From Perca fluviatilis (lineage: Eukaryota > Chordata > Actinopteri > Perciformes > Percidae): a DNA stretch of 64,000 bases. Shown piece by piece: positions 23,023 through 35,139 of the stretch; positions within the stretch are counted from its first letter, which is position 1, and every line of letters begins with the position of its first letter. The notes beneath the pieces were generated by a model. That model was not told the DNA's origin and searched no databases. It saw only the letters and a program-made list of their open reading frames with translations. The stretch covers positions 5,879,648 through 5,943,647 of the forward strand of contig NC_053123.1 in the NCBI RefSeq assembly GCF_010015445.1, given 5' to 3'. Position numbers and translations under genes: made by a program.

Positions 23023-24140
23023 ACTTTTGTATCACTTGTTTCGACATGCTATGCTATGGCTATTTTCTACATACTATACTATGACTTTTCAACATGCTAT
23101 ACTTTGACTTTTTATCACTATCGACATACTATACTAAGACTTTTTTATCAGTTATTTCAACATACTATACTATCTCTATTTTCTACATGGTATACTATGA
23201 CATTTTATCACTTTTTTCGACATGCTATACTATGGCTATTTTTGACATACTATACTATGACTTTTTTATCACTTGTTTCGACATATTATACACTATGACT
23301 ATTTTCTACATACTATACTATGGCTTTTTTTTCATTGTTTTTGACATGTTATACTATGGCTATTTTTGACATACTATACTATGACTTTTTTGTCACTTGT
23401 ATCGACATGCTATACTATGACTTTTCGACATACTATACTATGACTTTTTTCAACATTGTATACTATGACTTTTTATCACTTTTATCAACATACTCAACTA
23501 TGGCTATTTTTGACATACTGTACTATAAATTTGTCACTTTTATCGACACGCTATACTATGATTTTTTATCACCTTTTTCGACATACTATACTATAGCTAT
23601 TTTCGACCTACTATATTATGAATGAATGAACGAATGAAAAAAAAAGAATGAATGAATGAAGAAATTTATTTCAGACCTTTCAACAATAAACCAAACAAAA
23701 TATCAAAGAAATGTACAAATAAGTTAAATGAGCAAAACATTCTATCTATCACTTTTATCAACACAATATACTATGGCTATTTTCGACATACTATACATAC
23801 ATACTTTTTAGAACTTTTTTCGTCACACTATACCATAACTTTTTCGACATACTATACTGTGACGTTTTAGAACTTTTTTGATGAACTATACTGTTATTTT
23901 TTCATCACTTTTATGACAGTCTTACCACTTTTTTCAACATACTGATGAACAACATACATACATACTTTTTTTTAATATATACTGACTCTTTTCAACATTC
24001 TATACTGTGACTATTTCAAAATAATATTCTATGACTTTTTTTATCCCTTTTGTCGACATACTCTACTATGACTTTTTTCCTTTTATGGATTTTTTATTAC
24101 CTTTTTTCAACATACTATTTCATGACTCTTTTCAATATAC
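23023..24140 (+). repeat. T-rich satellite-like array, block 4
   Basis: The last block of the same array. Units become more diverged after about 23760 and fade out near 24140. It includes the fourth (TGAA)n module. Confidence 0.9.
23619..23744 (+). repeat. (TGAA)n-headed module, copy 4
   Basis: TGAATGAATGAACGAATGAA, an A-run, then GAAATTTATTTCAGACC and the A-rich tail. The most diverged of the four copies. Confidence 0.65.
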
Positions 24141-25465
24141 TTTAAGTAAGTAGTGGAGGATAAATACTTTACCAGGTTAAAGCACCATCCTTCGATACGA
24201 TATGTCCGTATCTCGTTTCATTGCTGTACCAGAAACTGAAAGACAGTCATCCTACCTCTCATTATGGTCTTTGGTTTTTCAAATTGTTTTCGTTTTACGC
24301 CGTTCGATTGCATTGTCAAGGGAATAGACTGGTACGTTTATTGAGCTCAACTACCACTGTTGCAAACAAGGAGACATACTGGATCTGGTGTGGTTTCTGA
24401 CCATACCTAATAATATTTCTTTAGAGACGTCTATTTGGCTTCCACCATATTAAAATTGCTGTAATGTTTGAATTAGAGTATTGGCCCCACTCACAATTAC
24501 TTTGGTAGTTTGGTTGAGTGTTCTAAACTCTCATATTATGCATTAATTAAGGTGGAATGATACTAACCACTAATTAGGGACTCAGAGATGACGTATGATA
24601 AATGTTTGGTGTCTTGTGACAAATCTATTGCATCGCTTTTTAAGCTGAAGTAGAGCAGATGCACTGTGGAGAGTCCAAAATAGCTCCACCACACTGGAGG
24701 TTTTTCTGACTTAATAATGTCAACACCAGAGCCTTCACAAAACCAGATGGAGCCACTTTATTTGTTGGACTGATTGCGCCTACTCAAGTTTATCTCCAGC
24801 CGTTCACATAGCAGCGAAAGAAGAGATGTCTGGTCCAGTCAGTGTTGTAATTTATGAAGTGCTTTCAAAAGCAGGGTTGCCACAACGTTCTGTGTAACAA
24901 AGCACATAAATGCATGATAACAACATCAGACAACACTGCATAAATCTTAACATATGAGGCCACTTCTCTCTCTCTCTCTCTCTCTGAGTGGAAACACATG
25001 AAAGAATGATTATTAAGGTGCATAAAGCTCACATGTTTCACCAAGAATGACAGTTGGGATCATTTGAACCTGCAGTATGTATTGTTTTCTTTTTTTCATT
25101 TCCTTTTCAGAAGTTTAAAAAAAAACTTGTACTTTTCTTTTTGGAGTATTTATATTTTATGTGACTGTATACTTGTACTCCACTGCATTTATCTGACAGC
25201 TGTAGTTACTTTTTAAAATTAAGATTGCACATTAAAACACATATAAGCTTAATAAGTACAATAGAAAAAGCAGTGACTGCTTGCAGCCCCATTTTCCTGT
25301 TTCAGATGTCTATGAGTCTATGATTGTTTGCAGTTCCAGCAACGAGACATGTCCCATTTCCCCCCTTCCCATTAATCATCTCACGACCCTTCAGATTTAT
25401 CGTGTGACCCTTTGGAGGGGCAATAAACCTATGTTGGGAACCACGGGACTAAACTACCTAACTGT
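24141..25465. other. intergenic, no gene seen
   Basis: Unique AT-rich sequence with a short (CT)n tract at 24966-24986. No exon was recognised. Confidence 0.5.
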
Positions 25466-25469
25466 GTAT

Positions 25470-25780
25470 AAAGGCACTTGGACAGCGCAGACCTCTGTCA
25501 AGGCATGCCCTATCTCACAATGTTAACTCAATGTCAATTTTACCAGACAGGAACTCATTTGAACTCATGAATGCAGCCCAAATGCCCTATCTTGCAATGT
25601 TAACGAAAGTGAGAAATAATTTGTGTCTGCTGCGTGATTCAGTTATTCTCCAAAATGGAATGGGTTCTTCCTTGGCCAATGCTACACCCTTCCCCCAATT
25701 TTCATGAAACTCGGGCCAGGAGTTTTACCCTAATCCTGCTGACAGACAGACAAACAAACCGACAAGCCGATAAGTTAACT
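25470..25780 (+). repeat. dispersed repeat (GCAGACCTC family), copy 1
   Basis: Shares ordered blocks with 47893-48112: GCAGACCTCTGTCAAGGCAT, TATCTCACAATGTTAAC, GGGTTCTTCCTTGGCC and TCCTGCTGACAGACAGACAA. Part of it (CCCAAATGCCCTATCT...) is internally duplicated. Probably a LINE- or SINE-derived family; the class is not determined. Confidence 0.6.
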
Positions 25781-25903
25781 AGCTCTACCTGGACTAGCAA
25801 CGGTACAAAAGTTAAATGCTACGTATGCACTGATGCATTAGTTTTAACAATCTTATAATACTGATACTCTGCCACTTTTGAATTCATGACTTTTACTTGT
25901 AAT

Positions 25904-26541
25904 TACGGTGGCCCAGAAGTGCAAACCACCACGTCGTGTTGTGGGTTTTGCTGTCGTGGGATTTGCTGTTGTGTTGTGGGTTTTGCTGTTGCGTTTTGGG
26001 ATTTGCTGTCATGGGATTTGCTGTCGTGTTGTGGGTTTTGCTGTTGCGTTTTGGGATTTGCTGTCATGGGATTTGCTGTCGTGGGATTTGCTGTTGTGGG
26101 TTTTGCTGTTGTGTTGTGGGTTTTGCTGTTGCGTTTTGGGATTTGCTGTCATGGGATTTGCTGTCGTGTTGTGGGTTTTGCTGTCGTGGGATTTGCTGTT
26201 GTGGGTTTTGCTGGCATGTTGTGGGATTTGCTGTTGTGGGTTTTGCTGGCATGTTGTGGGATTTGCTGTCGTGGGTTTTGCTGGCATGTTGTGGGATTTG
26301 CTGTCGTGGGTTTTGCTGGCATGTTGTGGGATTTACTGTTGTGGGTTTTGCTGGCATGTTGTGGGATTTGCTGTTGTAGGTTTTGCTGGCATGTTGTGGG
26401 ATTTGCTGTTGTAGGTTTTGCTGGCATGTTGTGGGATTTGCTGTTGTAGGTTTTGCTGGCATGTTGTGGGATTTACTGTTGTGGGTTTTGCTGGCATGTT
26501 GTGGGATTTGCTGTTTTGGTTTGCACTTCAGTGCCAACGTA
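25904..26541. mobile_element. TIR element filled with a minisatellite
   Basis: The left end TACGGTGGCCCAGAAGTGC and the inverted right end TACGTTGGCACTGAAGTGC continue together through AAACCA, giving terminal inverted repeats of 25 bp with three mismatches. A perfect TGTAAT lies on each side (25898-25903 and 26542-26547), a 6-bp target duplication. The interior is almost entirely tandem repeat. It has no transposase, so it is a non-autonomous DNA transposon. The superfamily is not assigned. Confidence 0.8.
25932..26516. repeat. minisatellite inside the TIR element
   Basis: The 3' half is a homogeneous higher-order unit of 37 bp, GTGGGATTTGCTGTTGT plus GTGGGTTTTGCTGGCATGTT. The 5' half mixes the same motifs with GCGTTTTGGGATTTGCTGTC and ATGGGATTTGCTGTC. 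Several frames on both strands are open because of the repeat; none is a gene. Confidence 0.95.
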
Positions 26542-26590
26542 TGTAATGGAGTATTTTTACACTGTGTTATTAGTACTTTTACTTATTCCG

Positions 26591-26790
26591 TAGTCTCATA
26601 TTGCCAGATCTATCTCCACAGCACTGGAAAAAAGAAAGCCTGGCTGCTCGAGTTAACATTCTGATATAGGGGGAAAAAACTTTCTTGCTTGTCTAGATTA
26701 TTTTTTAAACCAATCACAATCGTCATGGACGGTGCTAAGCTCCGGATGCTGAAATAGGCAGCCAATGCCTACATCCGGTGAGTCAGACTA
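26591..26790 (+). mobile_element. MITE-like repeat, TAGTCT family, copy 2
   Basis: Starts TAGTCTCATATTGCCAGATC, holds the AAACCAATCACAATCGTC block and ends GTGAGTCAGACTA. It is the shortest of three copies (200 bp). Confidence 0.6.
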
Positions 26791-28470
26791 CATGTTGACA
26801 GATCTGAGACATGTGGCCCACAGGGAGTAATTTACATACTTTATCCTGTTTTTTGGGGGGGAAATTCTCAAGTCAACCTTAAAGCTAATGAGTGCAATAC
26901 CATGCATTGCTAAGAGCAGAGTGGGACTCCCTTTCAGCTCATGAAAGAAATGCTGAGTGGGGTCAATGTGGGGTGGTCAGGAGAAGGCTTGACTGTTGCA
27001 TACACATACTACACAACTGCTACAGGAGCACAAAGATTTAAGATTTTTTAATATGATTGTTAATACATTTTAATGTTTTATATTTGTTTTTGGAAAGTTG
27101 AAGAAAAGATTGAGCAGTTTCAATAAAACCACAAACACATACAACAAAGCTTTGTATTTGACATCACTCCAAACCAACACAAACATTTCCAATTGACAAT
27201 TGGAAATAGGCTGAAAAACAGTTTATGGAAAAAATTACTTCTAAGTTAATGGGTCTCTGCAGTCTGTAACCTAAAGACAATCATTACAAACAGATACTCT
27301 GCTATGTACAACATGAGCTTTTGCAGTAAGTCTGGTCTCCACAACCTTGTTTAGCACTCTTTCTTACTTTGGAAGGTAGACTGTGAAGCCTGCTGCCATT
27401 TATCTGATACAGAGCAATGGCTAAACAGGCTGAATTTTCAATTAGTTTTTTATTTTATTCTAGTTTAGCTTAGTTACTTTTCAGAGTGTGTTGGCTAGTT
27501 TTAGTTTAGTTTTACTTTTTATATATTTAGTTTTCATAATTTTTTGTTTTTTTAGTTGGGGCCAGGTATACTGTCTCAGCCGTATGTAGCCATATATACA
27601 TGCAAACTACATGAATGGAGAATGTTGAATCATTGTACTACTTTAGTGTCCGATTTGAAGCAATTATGGCACAGCCCCATCTCCTGAAATGTCAAGTCCG
27701 ATGTTACTGTGGTTCAGTGTCACGAGAGTTGAAACAAATTCATGCTGCCTTATAGCTAAAAAACTGCAACTGGGATACATTTGCATTCACTATTTTAGTA
27801 GTTTTTAAATCAGGTAATATCGTTTTAGTTTTCAATTTAGTTTTTATTTATTTTCAGTCTCATATTTTACATGGCCCAAGAGGCCTGTTTTGACAGTCAC
27901 CACAGCGTAATTGAGAAAACAGTTGAGTAATATATGAACGGAATATCATTGGTGTGTGAAATACTGCTGAATTTAACCAGGACACGCACTGTCCACACTT
28001 TAGAATAAAGTGGGGTTGGCCATTCATTTACTCCCCTACTGTAGACTTGGTGTGGGTGTAACGGATGTGGACAGGCTATGGAAGGAGACAACTACAACTG
28101 ACAGTTGTCCAGAATTTATTTACTCTTGCAGAAGACAATATTCCATTAATTGGGTTCTGGTCTATTGTTCTGCACCTCCGCTCCTCAGCAATACAAAACC
28201 ATATTGTCAGAGTGATCTCATTTTCTACGATACATGCATAAAACTGACATAACAGTATAGTATCTTACTAGCAATGTGGACATTACTAGCCAATGGCATT
28301 TAAAATAGACAAGGAAAAAATAACCGGAATTATATCAACAAATGTGAGAAACATGAGAAACAACGTTTTAAATTTTCTTACAGTTTCATGGGCATTAAAG
28401 AGTGCGGGTGTGTGCTTGTATGAGTCAGAGATGGAACGGTACTGGCCCACTGGGATATCTCCCTGAACCT
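26791..28470. other. intergenic, no gene seen
   Basis: AT-rich sequence with stops in all frames. No repeat family was identified with confidence. Confidence 0.5.
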
Positions 28471-28477
28471 TCCGACA

Positions 28478-28690
28478 AATGAATGAATGGTTTATTTTCA
28501 TGTCTGGCTGCTTACAATTACCATTATAGGACTATTCAGACACATTTTAAATAATGACTTTCCTGTTGTTGACACAAAACAAAATACGTACATAAAGGGT
28601 ACAAATATAAAGTATACAATTCAACCCAAAAAACCTGATAAGTACCAGTTGGGTACCCTATCCAAATAAGTACTACGGGCAGAAAAACTA
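28478..28690 (+). repeat. diverged relative of the (TGAA)n module
   Basis: AAATGAATGAATGGTTTATTTTC is followed by an A-rich tail (ACACAAAACAAAATACGTAC). The layout of the satellite modules is seen here outside the array, consistent with an inverted LINE 3' end. Confidence 0.35.
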
Positions 28691-28711
28691 AAGAGAAAGA
28701 GCAAGAGCGAG

Positions 28712-28756
28712 AAGGAAAGAGAGACAGAGAGAGACAGAGAGAGAGAGAGAGAGACT
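28712..28756. repeat. (GA)n-rich microsatellite
   Basis: Imperfect GAGAGACAGA units. Confidence 0.85.
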
Positions 28757-29614
28757 GGACCTTCATACAATAGGCAAAATGATGCTCCGCAAGATCCCCT
28801 CTATGAGCCCGCTACTGTGCATAAGTTGTATGTTTTCTTCTATTCCAGGCTTTATGAATATAATTAGATATTGCAAATATGTGGTTGTAAAGCCATTTAA
28901 TTCTAGCGCTATCCTGTAACATTCCTACCTGAGTTGGTATTTTATCAAAGAGTACTTCTCATAAATCATTGTAGAATGGACAGTACGGTAAAAAAAAATC
29001 AATCCGCCCCGGAGCCTGCCACATAAACCTAAACTGTTATCTTTCCACATGTCCTCACCATAACTATAAAGGAAGGCCCACAAGCCTAACAAAAGTAAGT
29101 CAGTCAGAACCAGTAGGCTTTTTTTCCACGTTAAAACCGTATTGAGTTTAACCTCTGCAAGCAGCAATCCCCTTTTATCATTTTTTTTTTTTTGGTCAGA
29201 TGTTTAATAAATTTAAGCAAAGCGATATTGCACAGGGGAAAAAAAAAATGATTGGAGCAGTAGATGTCATCTCAAAAGTCAGTAATTAGAAGTATAACCA
29301 CGGACCAATAGTCATATGAATCTCAAATCGCGTGTCATATTTTGGCAGTCTTGAAACCCAGCAACTTCATCATGCCTTAATTATTGCGTGAGGAAGAGCG
29401 TGTTCAACTCGAAGAGGAATGCTGAACTCACTGCAGCAGTCAATTGTGCTTTGAATAACATCCTTCAGACACATAGACACACATGGATACTCTGCCTGAA
29501 CAAACACTCTGCTTGGATCTGCTTACACAGATTTAATTCATTGCCAATCCCATCAGACTCACACAATATACAGTATCTCTTTCTCTCTCTTTTGCTTTCT
29601 GTCATCACTGATAG
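28757..29614. other. intergenic, no gene seen
   Basis: AT-rich sequence with stops in all frames and no recognised repeat family. Confidence 0.45.
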
Positions 29615-30795
29615 TGTGTCTTAATTAGTACACTTACATGTAGTACACTGTGGACACTATGTACTCACTTTGGTGTATTGCGTAAATTTCGACAGGGTAG
29701 TGTTGTCTCAAATCGCACACGGCCATCATGCACTGACCGGAAATGACTCTTCTTCTTCCTGTTTAATGGTACGTTGCAGCTGGGCGGAGCGTTACTCCCA
29801 ACTACTGTCGTCCGCCCAGCTTGTTTTCTCACTAACTGACGGCAGTAAAGTGGTACTTATCGGGAAAAAAAAAACATGTACAGTCAGTGTTTCGCTGTTT
29901 CAGTGATAACCCCTGCAGCTTCCTCGCCCGCCACATTCACAAGTTTGGAAATATGTTCGTGCTCCGGTGCGAGTAGTGTCCAGCGTTACCAAGACGGTAA
30001 GCCTCCATTCAGAACTCGAACCTCCTGTTTTGATGCTACCAAACGATCACCTCCCGTTAGCATCCCATTGACTCCCATTCATTTTGACGTCACATTGACA
30101 GCGAATAACTTTACATCTGAAGCGTTTAAAGACTCTATTTGTCTATTGTTTATTTCTTAAGAAACACGACAATGTATAAAAGGCTCCACTACCTTGTACC
30201 TCATGTGATGGCTTGGTAGCAGACGTTTTTGTAAAAATAGGCTAACGATTGTGTCATAACCACGCAATTTACTGTCGCATAGTAGAGGAATTACCGTATA
30301 GTACAGGAGAAGCTCGCAGGCAGTTTCGACTTACATTAGCTGTTGAAGTTTAATTACTAATGTTAACTAGCATGTTAGTTAGCAATAATTAGCCTGTGCC
30401 CATGTTATCTCCTTACATATACCTACGCTGTCCGTCTCTGTAAGATTGGGAATGATTGAGATTTCTCTTGGAACAGCTACCAGAAGACTTCACACTTTCA
30501 GACAGGTTGCTCACGTCACATCTACGTCATCTCTCTCAGTTGGAGGCTGTGCAGTAACGCTCAGCCATCACCGGAAAAGTGCTTCTAATATCCTTCACTG
30601 ATCTCCGTCCAGAGACACGGGGTCTGTTGGTCCGGTTTATATACTGTCTATGAGCGTTACACACTCAACATTTTGACTACTTTGAGTGCACCATCCGGGT
30701 ACTCTGCAGTTGGCCACACTTGGTCAGTGTGAACGCACTATGTACTCAAAATAGCAAGTGTAATTACAGAAGTGCGCAGCGCAATTTATGACACA
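29615..30795. mobile_element. candidate non-autonomous element with TGTGTC ends
   Basis: Starts TGTGTCTTAATTAGTACACT and ends in the inverse of TGTGTCATAAATTGCGC. Inside, reversed, it shares GAGTACCCGGATG and AGTCAAAATGTTGAGTGTG with the element at 34557-35136, so the two are relatives in opposite orientation. No target duplication was found, so the boundaries are approximate. Confidence 0.4.
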
Positions 30796-32232
30796 GCATG
30801 ACTTTCTGCTGTCACTTTTACGGTGACATATTGCTGCGTTAAGAAATGTTTCACACCCTTGTTTTGATTCCTAAAGCCAAGATAAGGCTCACTGTTCCCT
30901 CCTGCACATATGAAGTGTTTATTTCATTTGTTGAAAATATTTCACTGTGGCCAAGTGAATAAAGAAATGCAAAACTTCATCCTTCTTCTTTACAAAAACA
31001 ACAAACCACTTCCAGGTACAAGGTTCCAGCGAAAAAAAAAAGGAGACCTTCTACAGACCTTTTCTTTTTTTTAAACAGTGTGGCTCTGCACTGCCAGAGG
31101 CTTCCTTGTAAGCTGGTTTTGAAAATGAATGCCTTTATGTTTTGGTTTGGACCCACTGAATAATTTACTATGTAATTACATACTCTGCAAAAGCCTCTGT
31201 GTCCACTCGGGCCCATTTGGGATTCTCCGTAGCATTGCAGTCACAACCAGAGCCTTGACCAAATCAAAACTCAAACCCACTCTCTAATCAAAAAACTGGA
31301 AAACTCACATCCAGAGGCAAAGTTTTATGTCTGCAGTTTGCAGTTTACACCAACAATCGGGGTGTAATTTCTGATATGCAGCTTTGTCAAACTTTTTTTG
31401 TTCAGTTGAGACGCTGCAGTCTGCACACTGCTTTTACAAAACATGTCCCGTCATCCCAGTTGTAAGGCTTCACTGAGAAAAATGACAGCAAGCTGCAGCA
31501 AAGTTATCACTGTGGCTGATGGGAAGCACTCTGTAATTTAGGACAGGAAAAAACTGCTGTCAACAATATGGTAGTCTGAGAGCAGTCTGAGAGCCCTCAG
31601 TCAACTGAGATTCTTCAAGTCTAGCAGTCGTTTTTGTTTTTTTAGTCAATCAATGTGCAATGTACTTCAGGGGACATTTCGGTCTCCAGAAGTAGCTGCA
31701 GAGTGAGCGCTTGCTTTCACGCTGCTCTCCGGACTCGATTCAGGCGGCTGTCCGGAGGAAGAGAGGCCTTTCCCGTTCAGGTTCTGAGATGACGTTATCA
31801 GCTGTTGTTACCTCGACATTGGCTTCGGAACATGTACTTTTTTTGCCATCAAAAGGGTACACATAGTTACATTGAGGTCCAATAATTAGCCCTAGGGGGT
31901 ACATTAATGTTTTATGACAGTGTAGTTCACAGCCTGTTTCAATTATACCATCACTGATGCACATGTATTTTAAATTACAAACATACCAGTTGTATTGCTG
32001 TTGATTTTTTTCTTCTTCAATATAACAGGCTGTTGGATGATCTGTGTTTCACTCACTCAATCACTTGACCCTTTGAAATATGAGTCTGTGGTCGATTTGT
32101 CAGTAAACTGTGTAAACCTGGGGCGAACTGACCACGTTACCCATTGTAAAAATAAAAACGAGTGCTTGTTTGGCAAATCCCTCAGAATCCTGGCCTGCAG
32201 CTCCCAGGTCTAACCCCTCCACCTACAAGCCA
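30796..32232. other. intergenic, no gene seen
   Basis: No exon, RNA gene or clear repeat was identified. Confidence 0.45.
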
Positions 32233-32235
32233 AGG

Positions 32236-32510
32236 ATTCAATTCAATTCAATTCAATTTTATTTATAGTATCAAATCATAACAAAAGTTATCTCGAGACA
32301 CTTTACAGATAGAGTAGGTCTAGACCACACTCTATAATTTCCAAAACCCCAACAATTACAGTAATTCCATCAAGAGCAAGCATTAGCAGTGGCTATCGCG
32401 ACAGTGGCGAGGAAAAACTCCCTTTTAGGAAGAAACCTCAGCAGACCCAGACTCTTGGTAGGCGGTGTCTGACGGGGCCGGTTGGGGGTGTGAAGGATAG
32501 TGATAGTTAC
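32236..32510 (-). mobile_element. LINE/SINE 3' fragment with (ATTGA)n tail
   Basis: On the plus strand: (TTCAA)n, then TTTTATTTATAGTATCAAAT, CGAGACACTTTACAGATAGA, GTGGCGAGGAAAAACTCCCT and GGTAGGCGGTGTCTGACG. This is a very common fish repeat. The short-unit tail at one end marks it as a reverse-transcribed element on the minus strand. Confidence 0.6.
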
Positions 32511-32756
32511 ATTTTTAACCAAACTGTTTTTCACAGCGATGTACTGATTCTACTTTGACCGACTGTGTAACGCTTGCCATGGTTGTGCTCACAGAGTTTA
32601 AGGGATACAAGACATTACAGTTATATATTCACCTCAATTGTGGCCTGCAGATAGGTGGTTTAGATTAGAGTTTAGATTCTCTGCCCGAGCAGGAGCCCGA
32701 ACTTGACCGGCCGGGCCCTTGATCAAGCATTTGTGTTTTTTTTAATCATCACTTTA

Positions 32757-33064
32757 TTAGCCTATTTGGGTGGGTAGAAAGCTACGCCTCTCCCCCATCT
32801 GTAGCACTGTATTCGATAATTGCGCAACCAGGCCAGATTGTTTCAGATATCTCACGAGTCCTTTAGCAGCAGATATGGTCTCTCCTATATCCGGCGCGTT
32901 GTCGGCCAGTGCGTCAGCATGCAGACCATGGCGAAGGACAGTATTAATTAGGTGATCGAGACAAGATGGTCTCCTAAATGGTTCCAGGGCTTTGACTATG
33001 TTGCTACCTTGATCTGTTACCCACACTGTTCGGCTGAGGGAGCCAGGGTTGAGGTCGTTTCTTC
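32757..33064 (-). pseudogene. hAT transposase fragment
   Basis: The minus strand reads NDLNPGSLSRT then VWVTDQGSNIVKALEPF, CLDHLINTVLRHGL, AAKGLVRYLKQSGL and ending FLPTQIG-stop. TDQGSNIVKAL followed by a C-H-LIN block is a conserved region of hAT-family DDE transposases (second catalytic Asp neighbourhood). A TGA stands just upstream and the rest of the enzyme is missing, so it is a relic. Confidence 0.65.
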
Positions 33065-34556
33065 ATTCGGATCCATTTGCGATCCATTCCATTCTGAATA
33101 AACCAACAACGCAGTTTAGTCTACATGCTTCGTCCTTGTTGCATTATTCATTAAGAAAATTCTAAACCGATTTCTGTAGTTCAAACAACTCGGAATTGTA
33201 GTTGAGAACGTCAGTTATAACGGCCCACGTATTAACAAATGCTTGATTTTTTGGGCCCGATCTAAGCTTTAGTTTAGATACAACTGGCCAGCTGTAACCT
33301 CTTGAACCCCACTGATCTGCTGGTGGATCAATCATTATAAACACATGCTCTGTAGCTTTTGAGTACAGCCTCTTTAAATATTTCAGTGTAAAATATAGCT
33401 TCAATGAATAGCTGGAACAAGCTGACACACAATATATATTATACTCAGTCAGTGCCGATTAACATGATTTAAAACATCTTAAATCCATTTAAGGGAACAT
33501 AAAAGGGGAAAAGTGGATAAAAAGGGTCAAGTTATACACCCGTGTGAGTACTCATGTGATTGCCCCATTGGCTCTCTATTGATGTCATTGTATCCTCATA
33601 TCTCATCATTTAAACTGGCCAAGTAAAATGTTAAAGTAATGCCTACGAATGATGTCAAAAACTACAAAAATGACACCCAGTCAGTAAAACAGATGGCTGC
33701 TCCCTTAGCAAAACAGGAAAATGACTCCAATATGTTTGTAGTCTGCACACAGGTGACAATTCATGTTTGTGCCGGTGGGTGCTCAAAACAGCTGAATGCC
33801 CTGCCCCCACGCCCAAGATAAACCTTCTGCAATAACCATAGGCTACCTGACTTGTAAGTGACAAAGTAAGCATACAAATGCACCCAGTAAAATATAGTCA
33901 ATTGATCATCAACACACACTAAATATAAAAAATTGTATTTGTTTTTTATTTATGTCGTTACTTTCTTATTAGAAAAGTGTTACACCAGGAACGCACTGCC
34001 GGGGAGGCGCTGTGAAGTGTACATTCGTGCCCAATCACGCGCCTGGCTGTTCATACCAGCCGCACATTTCTCCACGCCCACTTTACAGAACGTCTGTAGA
34101 GCGTTTGGTTTTGTGTGTGTGTGTGTGTGTGTGTCTGTCTGTCCGTGCGTCAGTCTCTTTCCCTTCGACTGATCGCGTGTCTCGCTGTAGACAGCCCAAA
34201 TCACAATAAACTTGGGTGTTTCAATTTGAATTTTTATTTCATTTTAGAAAGTTCCTGTATGTGATTACCTACCTGGCTTGACATATTCGCTCGTGGCTCG
34301 CGGGATTAAATGGAGAAGACGACAAAACGATCGCTGCAGTGCGCGGGCCGGCGCGGCCGCTCCGCTCCTCATCGCAGCCGATGTGGGCCCGGACAGATTG
34401 GATAACATGGGCGCCGAAATTAAAATAGCTCCGCTTCAGGGCCTCTTTACAGTCGCCGTTCCCATTGTGCGTCAAAATGGCGACAAAGCACAGAAAACAG
34501 GAAGCATGGACTAGTTCGAGGGCAACCGGATGCCAGGACTCTCGGAGTGACTGCAA
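33065..34556. other. intergenic, no gene seen
   Basis: Contains a (TG)n tract at 34112-34134 and a CpG-rich stretch near 34270-34500 without a recognisable exon. Confidence 0.45.
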
Positions 34557-35136
34557 GGCTGTGTCTCAAACCGCCTACTTGCACACTTCAAACACTTAGT
34601 TTTAAGTATCTAGTGTAGATAACGCAAAAAGTCAGCGCACTGAAAGTACCCGGATGACCCCCAAAAACGGTCAAAAAGTTCAGTGTGGAACGATGGACGC
34701 TACGCGCACTAAACGGGCGCCATCTTGACTACAAAGCGGAAAGGGGAGGGAACAGGGACGTCGACCGGAAGCTGATTGGACGAACGCGTCACGTGGGTCT
34801 GGCTTATCCCGGATTTCACAACAGAGCATAATGGCTAGTATTTTATTTAAAAATAGTTCACCGAAACGTGTTTTTGAAAACATTTTAAGCGAGGAAATAG
34901 GCCATACAGTTGCTGAATCTGTCTGTTTTTTTGATCGACAAAGGTCAGTTTAATAGATTTTCGTTAGATTTTGAGAGGCGGCGAGCCGAGCCTGCCGCTC
35001 GTCATTTCCAGTAAGTGTTTTAACATAAGTGTTCCTTTTGGGACAATACTAACCATTGAAAGTGGGCACTACGGCAGTGAGTGGTCAGTGCACATTAGCG
35101 GTGTACTGACAGAAGTATGCCGGATAAGGCACAGCC
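34557..35136. mobile_element. non-autonomous TIR element
   Basis: Ends GGCTGTGTCTCAAACCGCCT and, inverted, GGCTGTGCCTTATCCGGCAT, with similarity continuing through ACTT. CAA stands on each side (34554-34556, 35137-35139), a possible 3-bp target duplication. Internal blocks are shared with 29615-30795. No transposase. Confidence 0.5.
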
Positions 35137-35139
35137 CAA

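Noticed and set aside
7911..23625. Many open frames translating to MTFFDILYYDFLSLF-like peptides
   Set aside because: They follow the satellite unit in whichever frame lacks TGA/TAA, differ between units, and have no start, splice or conservation logic.
6290..24140. CRISPR-like direct repeat array
   Set aside because: Units vary in length and sequence, spacers are not unique, and the window is vertebrate DNA.
25886..26537. Overlapping 90-190 codon frames (GFAVVGFA, KPTTANPTTCQQN)
   Set aside because: All are readings of the minisatellite inside the TIR element; several frames open at once is typical of repeats without stops.
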